From Haplomitrium mnioides (Eukaryota; Marchantiophyta; Haplomitriopsida; Calobryales): a stretch of 26,635 nucleotides of DNA. A program made the translations under genes and the position numbers. Within the stretch, counting starts at the first letter, position 1, and each line of letters begins with the position of its first letter. Of this stretch, positions 22,752 through 26,635 are shown one piece after another. Under the pieces are notes generated by a model. The model worked only from the letters and a program-made list of their open reading frames with translations. It was not told the origin of the DNA and did not search any database. The stretch is taken from the NCBI GenBank assembly GCA_049999725.1, contig JBNGIS010015702.1, positions 28,192 to 54,826 of the forward strand. Direction: 5' to 3'.

Positions 22752-23134
22752 CTAGAAATAGAGTAAATTGAAAACAAAACAAAAAACAATTAAGCATTAG
22801 TACAAGTGTTCAAGGTAAGAGATAAGACAATACATTCACTGTGCATAGAGACTCTAATAACCATATTCGCATGCACTGCATAAGAAAGTCCATGCGCACA
22901 AGGACTCCCAAGTCCATGCTCGCATGGACTCCCAAGTCCAAGCGCGACTGGACTCCCAAGTCCATGCGCGCATGTACTCCAAGTCCATGTGCGCATGAGC
23001 TTTGGAGTCCATGTGCGCATGGACTCCTAGATCCATGCGCGACTGGATCTTGAGACTCCATGCTTGCATGGACTCCATAGGAGTTCCAACTTAGTAAAAA
23101 GAGAAACAAGTGAGAAATAATTTTCAGAAATTAC
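22752..23134 (-). other. Intron 1 of the pseudogene, minisatellite-filled
   Basis: Bounded by GTAATT at 23134 and TATTTCTAG at 22752 on the minus strand, about 383 bp. About half of it is the 24-bp palindromic minisatellite (22887-23079). The joined frames do not match in phase, so either one base was lost or gained in exon 1 or 2, or one boundary is slightly off. Confidence 0.5.
22887..23079 (+). repeat. 24-bp palindromic minisatellite, eight copies
   Basis: Eight units of about 24 bp of the form agtccatgcgcgcatggactccc. Individual units are near-perfect palindromes: at 22911-22930 the arms AGTCCATGC and GCATGGACT are exact complements; at 23029-23050 the arms are AGATCCA and TGGATCT, different from the neighbours yet still complementary. 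A further degenerate stretch extends left to about 22840. Because 24 is a multiple of 3, several frames on both strands are open and spell eight-residue repeats such as MRAWTWES; these are by-products, not genes. Confidence 0.88.
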
Positions 23135-23494
23135 CTTGCCATCTTTCTTTGCGGTCGGAAGATGCTTGACAAAAATGTTCCTCTCCTTAAACTCGTTAAA
23201 AGCAAATCATTTGCAATTTGCACAGTAAAGGGTTATTGAAACCTATGACTACACAAGCAACCAAATGTTGGCTTTCTTGCCTTTACATATCATCATAATT
23301 TGAACTAGTAGACCCAAATTGAATTTTTCACCTTCACTAACAAAAAGGTAAAGATGTTGATCGGGGTCTTTCAAGGAACAGTAATTAACAAGCCAATTCC
23401 ACTCGCGTTTTGCAAGCTCTAGAGCTTTGACAACATCTGAATACTTGTATGACTTTGGTTGAGCAAGGCGGGAAACATTTCCTTGAGATGCCAT
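23135..23494 (-). pseudogene. Exon 1 of the ParB/methyltransferase pseudogene
   Basis: The frame begins at an ATG (23494) reading MASQGNVSRLAQPKSYKYSD and stays in one frame for 120 codons to a donor AAG|GTAATT at 23135/23134, with three stops (the first at 23251-23249, then two more) in the last third. After the stops, the same frame continues with coding-like residues (FNEFKERNIFVKHLPTAKK). The protein has no motif I recognise; it is rich in charged and aromatic residues (KREWNWLVNY). Upstream of the ATG the sequence CACCTGTTTTTAG could be a splice acceptor, so an untranslated upstream exon is possible. Confidence 0.55.
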
Positions 23495-23934
23495 TCTCAA
23501 GATGCTAAAAACAGGTGAATCTGGAGGTAAAAAATGTAATGAACAAAAGCTCACAATCTCTGAAGGCTGGGAATGGCAAAAAAGTAAGTAAATGAAAAAA
23601 CAGGGATGGCAAGAAAACTTAAACCAAAAGCTGAACTCGCGACAATAGAAAGAAACTTTTCACTGACGCTTTTTTTATAGCTAAACTTCAAAAAATGATT
23701 TGCGGAGCTCTTGACACATAGGTTTGCCGAGTGCAAAAGAAAACGTTAGTATCTAAAGCATTGCTTGTTTTCATCTTTCCAATTTCTCTTTTTCATTTTC
23801 TTCACAAAAAGTTCCCATATCTGTCATTTTACCGAAAAATCTTGAAAAACACATCTTTTAGATGTGTTGTAAGAGGTTCATGATATTTGTTAAAACAATT
23901 CCTTGAATTACTTGATTTTTAGAGAGCATTTTCA
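23495..23934. other. Divergent intergenic region
   Basis: About 440 bp between the 5' end of the minus-strand methyltransferase pseudogene and the first ATG of the plus-strand pseudogene. It is AT-rich with pyrimidine tracts. The last bases before the plus-strand ATG (tacttgatttttag) look like a splice acceptor, as does the matching site before the minus-strand ATG, so transcription starts could lie in a small shared core. A clear TATA box could not be assigned. Confidence 0.45.
23848..23868. promoter_or_regulatory. Perfect 9-bp hairpin in the divergent region
   Basis: Arms AACACATCT and AGATGTGTT are exact reverse complements around a TTT loop. Function unknown; it could be a protein-binding dyad or chance. 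Confidence 0.5.
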
Positions 23935-24567
23935 ATGGCTGAAGTTCCTAAAGGCAAGAAGATGTTAGAGCTTAAAGATTCATCTTAAAAAAAAAGTGTT
24001 ACTTTTGACAAACAGGTTGAGATTTGCTCAAATGGTAATTATTTGGAGGTAAGCGATGGAATACCAAAAGCATCAAGTGTGATGGCGAGTATATTGAGGA
24101 AAAAGATGGCTTTGGTTGAATCAGATAGCTCCATCCAGAAAGATCGAGAAGGTGAACTCCATACGCGCATAGGATCAAGGACTCAACCATATGCGCGAAT
24201 AGGGTCAAGGAGTAAATCCAATGCGTCTATAGGATTAACGACTGAACAACTTGCGCACAAAGGATCAAAGGAGGAACCTAGTGCTCGTAGAGAACTAAAG
24301 AAACAATCTTCGTCCAGCACAAGATCTTTGTTTCCTTTCAAGAGGTCGAAGTTGAATCTTTCTTTAGAGTATTCCAATATATCAGCAAAAAAAAGTTCAA
24401 CACAGAAATTCCAGACGGTTGTAGACCTTTCTTTGTCCACATGTGAAGGAGACCTTGATATTCATTATCAAAGTGTGATTGTTTAGAACACAAAAAGCAT
24501 ACAATCTATGGATAGTTTTAATTTTGAAGATAAGCCACTCTCTTTGATAGCACCACTCAAACAATGA
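23935..24567 (+). pseudogene. N-terminal region of the transposase-like pseudogene
   Basis: One frame of 211 codons, broken by TAA at 23986-23988 and TAG at about 24484. Residues after the first stop read KKSVTFDKQVEIC, in the same frame as MAEVPKGKKM, so one base substitution explains the break better than an insertion. The middle is a ten-residue tandem repeat (ARIGSRTQPY, ARIGSRSKSN, ASIGLTTEQL, AHKGSKEEPS). It is followed by a serine- and lysine-rich segment (STRSLFPFKRSKLNL) and ends APLKQ-stop. Composition suggests a disordered, basic, nuclear region. No enzyme motif is visible. Confidence 0.5.
24157..24306 (+). repeat. 30-bp palindromic minisatellite inside coding frame
   Basis: Five units of 30 bp of the form ccatacgcgcataggatcaaggactcaa. 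The core tatrcgcgcata is the same palindrome seen in the non-coding clusters, with cctat/ataggat arms. The period of exactly 30 keeps the host frame open and gives five ten-residue repeats starting A/T-R-I-G-S-R. Confidence 0.8.
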
Positions 24568-24570
24568 CTG

Positions 24571-24651
24571 AGAGAAACGTACCTTCAACAAAGCATGAAG
24601 AATCAAGATATCACACTGTAGTGGAGAATGTCAAGAAAAGACTATGATGTT
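24571..24651 (+). repeat. 81-bp direct repeat, left copy
   Basis: Begins agagaaacgtacc and ends gactatgatgtt. It matches 25172-25252 with about five mismatches. The frame that corresponds to the protein in the right copy reads RETYLQQSMKNQDITL, then a TAG where the right copy has CAG (Q), so the left copy is broken in that frame. It sits exactly where the gene changes frame. Confidence 0.9.
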
Positions 24652-25693
24652 AAATTCAACAAACCAAATTCTTTTGGAGGAGTCTTTAGACAATAGTTTG
24701 GAAAACGATTCTAGCAAAGAATCTCAATCAATCAACATTTCTTTGGAGTTATCGCCAAGAGCACCAATTTTATTACAAAACACATTTCTTTCTAATCGAG
24801 ATATTGATGAAGATTCCGTTTCAGAATGGTGCAGTTCTCCCAATTCTCAAGAAGAACCTCATCTCTTGAAAATAGTCTGTAATGGAACAAATTGTGTTTA
24901 CGATGACGACTAAGATCTTCAAGATGAATTATCTCCTATTATTGGATTTGCTTATGGCTCAAATCGTCTAGTATGACATAAGAATTCTTTATATGGGCCA
25001 AAACCCAAATGGGTAAACACCTTATGTAAAAATTCTTTGCGGAAAGTCCATTATGACAAGAGCTTTGTGAAGAAAAAGCTCAATCTAATGTCAATTTCTA
25101 AATTGAAGAGAATTTTGTGCTGTTGAGATAATTGCTTGTCCTTGTGCAAGACAGATTTTTTGAAAATTGTAAGAGAAACGTACTTTCAACAAAGCATGAA
25201 GAATCAAGATATCACACTTCAGTGGAGAATATCAAGAAAAGACTATGATGTTGAAAATCAGTTTATACTGCTTGGCAGTACCTTTGTCTATAGAAGAGCT
25301 TTCAAATTAATATTAGCAATAGGGAATGATAGAATCCAAAGGATTCAAAATCTCAAAAATGTGGATTCTAGAGGCATTTTCTAAAAAAGAGAACTATCTG
25401 TTAAAGGAGTTTTTGTGTATGAGTGGATGGACAACTTTTTCTATGGACATTGCAAGAGAATACCCACTTACAAAGTGTACAACTTGCTCGATAATTTTAC
25501 AAAATGGAAAGTTTATGACTACTACACAACTCATTTGAAAGAGAAAGATCTTGATTGTATTACTAGTTTCTCAAGTTTTACAAAACATTGGAGAACTCAT
25601 TTTCCAAATGTAAAAATTCCAAAACACAATAGATTTGTTGTTTGTGAAATATACAAGGAAATAAAATCTTTGCAAGAAAAAATCTGCCTTTGA
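24644..25693 (+). pseudogene. Core of the transposase-like pseudogene
   Basis: One frame with four internal stops. First a Glu/Ser-rich region (DSVSEWCSSPNSQEEPHL), then KPKWVNTLCKNSLRKVHYDK, a short Cys pair (ILCC, SLCK), then IVRETYFQQSMKNQDITLQW and FILLGSTFVYRRAFKLILAI, which fits the 'C-R-x-A-F/W-x-x-x-x-G-I' helix of the family. Next come VYEWMDNFFYGHCKRIPTYK, a YNLLDNF/VYDYYTTHLKEKD segment, and KHWRTHFPNVKIPKHNRF followed by one Cys (VVCEIY) where relatives have a Cys pair. The frame stops after SLQEKICL. Start of this frame is not meaningful because upstream sequence is frame-broken. Confidence 0.55.
25172..25252 (+). repeat. 81-bp direct repeat, right copy
   Basis: Copy of 24571-24651 starting 601 bp downstream in the same orientation. 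This copy is in frame with its surroundings (RETYFQQSMKNQDITLQWR) and is probably the original. Confidence 0.9.
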
Positions 25694-26449
25694 GTCCGAC
25701 AGAGGCAACAAATTTTCTTCTCTTTTGACACCTTTGGCTAATCCATCCTCTTTTTTCTAGACTCAAAGATTAGTTCTAGAGATGTTATATGTTCTCAACT
25801 TACAGTCAAAAGATATTTTTTTGGTGAAGTTATTTAGCAAAGAAGATTTGAGTCGAATAGTTCTTAGCAAGTTGAGTTGTGAGAAGAGTGTCTATGCTCA
25901 CATAGAGTCTGTTGTTTTATATTTCAATTTAAACCTTGTCTAGAGTCAAATAAAGCAAGAAAATGAATTTGATTCTTGGTGGTGACTTTAGCCTTACAAC
26001 AAGTTTTGTTTTTGTTCCTTTAAATCAAGAGCCCTTGTAAGAAAAAATTGAAAGAATCATTTTTGTTGTTCGTCAATCCTATACGCGCATAGGATTTGCT
26101 CTTATTTCTTTGAAAACTAGTCGCAACAACAATCACAACAAGCCATGATATTGGTGTTGTTGTATTGGTCTTATGCGCACATACGATCAGTTGTTGTCTC
26201 CACTCATCCTAAACGCTCAGAGGATGTGTTCCAGCACCTTTTATTTGCAAATCTTTTTTTTGTTCTTTTCCAAACAGATTTTCTTTTTTTCAAATTGCAT
26301 AAAGTTTATTTTTAATCTTTAACATAGTGTTTTGTTTCTACAAATTCAAACATTTGTTTAAGATGACTTGAATTTTTGTTGCACCTAAGGTTGTGTTTTG
26401 AAGTTACAAGTATCAACATATGTTTTACTGAACTACTTTTATGTCCTTC
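25694..26449 (+). other. Non-coding gap, probable intron with palindromes
   Basis: Between the core block and the resumed frame at about 26450. It has no sustained coding frame. The right border tttgtgatgatgtag could be a splice acceptor; no convincing donor is seen on the left. It holds three spaced copies of the palindromic motif, at 26075-26096 (arms AATCCTAT and ATAGGATT), about 26170 and about 26207. Confidence 0.5.
26075..26096. repeat. CG-core palindrome with 8-bp arms
   Basis: AATCCTAT, six central bases ACGCGC, then ATAGGATT. It is a stand-alone example of the palindrome family that is tandem elsewhere in the window. Degraded relatives follow at about 26170 (tcttatgcgcacatacgat) and 26207 (tcctaaacgctcagaggat). 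Confidence 0.75.
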
Positions 26450-26635
26450 GTGCTTTGTGATGATGTAGTCAAATATAATCACCAATTGTTTCTTCATCGT
26501 GACTTACAAATGAAAGAAAGAACAAAACTTGCAAACAATCAAAGAAAATGTTATGTCGGTGGTCAAAAGTACTTGGGAATTGTCATTCATAGAATGGATC
26601 AAAAGAAAACTACTATTCCACACTAGCCATCGCCA
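26450..26635 (+). pseudogene. Downstream exon of the transposase-like pseudogene (partial)
   Basis: In the same frame as the core block. It reads HQLFLHRDLQMKERTKLANN, then GIVIHRMDQKKTTIPH, a TAG (about 26624), then PSP at the window edge. Relatives that I recall have an I-D-G-M-D-Q-x-K block at this place; here HR stands where DG is expected, so a candidate acidic residue is lost. The TAG sits where the reading clearly continues, so it is a decay stop. Confidence 0.5.

Larger units (their letters stand above)
19610..23494 (-). pseudogene. Decayed ParB-like / N4-N6 DNA methyltransferase gene, four exons
   Basis: Minus-strand gene remnant reconstructed from coding-like stretches joined at plausible splice sites: exon 1 23494-23135, exon 2 22751-21324, exon 3 20927-20367, exon 4 20273-19655, about 990 codons in all. 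The exon 2/exon 3 junction keeps phase 0 with a GTAAGT donor and a TATAG acceptor. Exon 2 has a ParB-type IAGGNHSAVAR segment; exons 3-4 give a beta-order methyltransferase (catalytic-motif position first, then QKP, then CSGSG and EYD). ParB-like domains joined to adenine or cytosine-N4 methylases are known from phages and mobile elements; I infer a similar fusion here. Many in-frame stops and at least three frame changes show it is dead. Introns 1 and 2 hold 24-bp minisatellites. The family assignment rests on motifs, not on a search. Confidence 0.65.
23935..26635 (+). pseudogene. Decayed transposase-like gene, 3' end beyond the window
   Basis: Plus-strand gene remnant. The N-terminal part starts at an ATG (23935, MAEVPKGKKMLELKDSS) and is open but for a TAA at codon 18, lying against an A-run. 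The frame then changes near 24570-24650 and a second frame carries the core from 24644 through 25693 with stops near 24911, 24974, 25124 and 25382. The same frame resumes at about 26450 with HRDLQMKERTKL and MDQKKTTIPH. The order W-x5-FPNVKIPK-x-NRF, then an R-x-x-Y-like helix, then an x-GMDQ-x-K-x-x-x-P block recalls a family of uncharacterised, transposon-derived eukaryotic proteins known to me from invertebrates, oomycetes and plants. I infer a mobile-element origin; which DDE or other superfamily it belongs to is not settled. Confidence 0.55.

Noticed and set aside
22790-23109. Several overlapping frames on both strands spelling MRAWTWES-like repeats
   Set aside because: All are readings of one 24-bp minisatellite, open in many frames because the period is a multiple of three.
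25962-26040. Short peptide MNLILGGDFSLTTSF resembling the GGDFN motif of LINE endonucleases
   Set aside because: Only about 25 codons, no other endonuclease or reverse transcriptase motif nearby; chance match or a very small fragment.
18746-26635. LTR retrotransposon or terminal inverted repeats bounding the gene remnants
   Set aside because: No pair of long direct or inverted repeats, and no gag, protease, reverse transcriptase or RNase H motifs were found; the ends of any element may lie outside the window.

Overview
The window looks like nuclear DNA of a complex eukaryote, most plausibly a land plant. It is AT-rich, about 70% of it is one tandem satellite, and the gene remnants have introns with consensus-like splice sites (GTAAG-type donors, pyrimidine-rich AG acceptors) and a poly(A) signal. 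Species cannot be named from sequence alone. No intact protein-coding gene, tRNA, rRNA or CRISPR array is visible.

Region 1 (1-18745) is an uninterrupted satellite of about 104 diverged monomers, mean about 181 bp. By hand the monomers fall into recurring classes, called here A, B, B2, C, D, E and F. The commonest order is a nine-monomer block, A-B-C-A-B2-D-E-F-C (about 1.62-1.65 kb), made of a trimer ABC plus a hexamer AB2DEFC that starts and ends with the same classes. Elsewhere the bare ABC trimer (about 548 bp) repeats five times in a row. Hybrid and truncated monomers mark places where the order has been rearranged. Size and organisation resemble plant centromeric or pericentromeric satellites, but centromere function is inference. 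The array stops inside a class-E monomer at 18745.

Region 2 (18746-19610) is gene-free: an AT-rich stretch, then a degenerate 37-bp and 29-bp minisatellite.

Region 3 (about 19610-23494, minus strand) is a decayed gene that I reconstruct as four exons. Exon 2 carries a ParB-like segment (GGNH motif). Exons 3 and 4 carry a beta-type N4/N6 DNA methyltransferase (QKP, CSGSG, EYD). The site expected to hold the catalytic DPPY reads D-I-L-stop. Two introns carry 24-bp minisatellites.

Region 4 (23495-23934) is a short divergent intergenic region with a 9-bp-arm hairpin.

Region 5 (23935-26635, plus strand, running off the window) is a second decayed gene. Most of it lies in one frame broken by stops, and it resembles uncharacterised eukaryotic transposase-like proteins (FPxVKIPK...RF and a downstream MDQKKTTIPH block). 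It contains an 81-bp internal direct repeat and a 30-bp in-frame minisatellite.

A single repeat family links regions 2-5: short imperfect palindromes around TGCGCGCA whose flanking arms stay complementary although arm sequence differs from place to place. Together the right side looks like a graveyard of one or two gene-carrying mobile elements at the edge of a satellite block.
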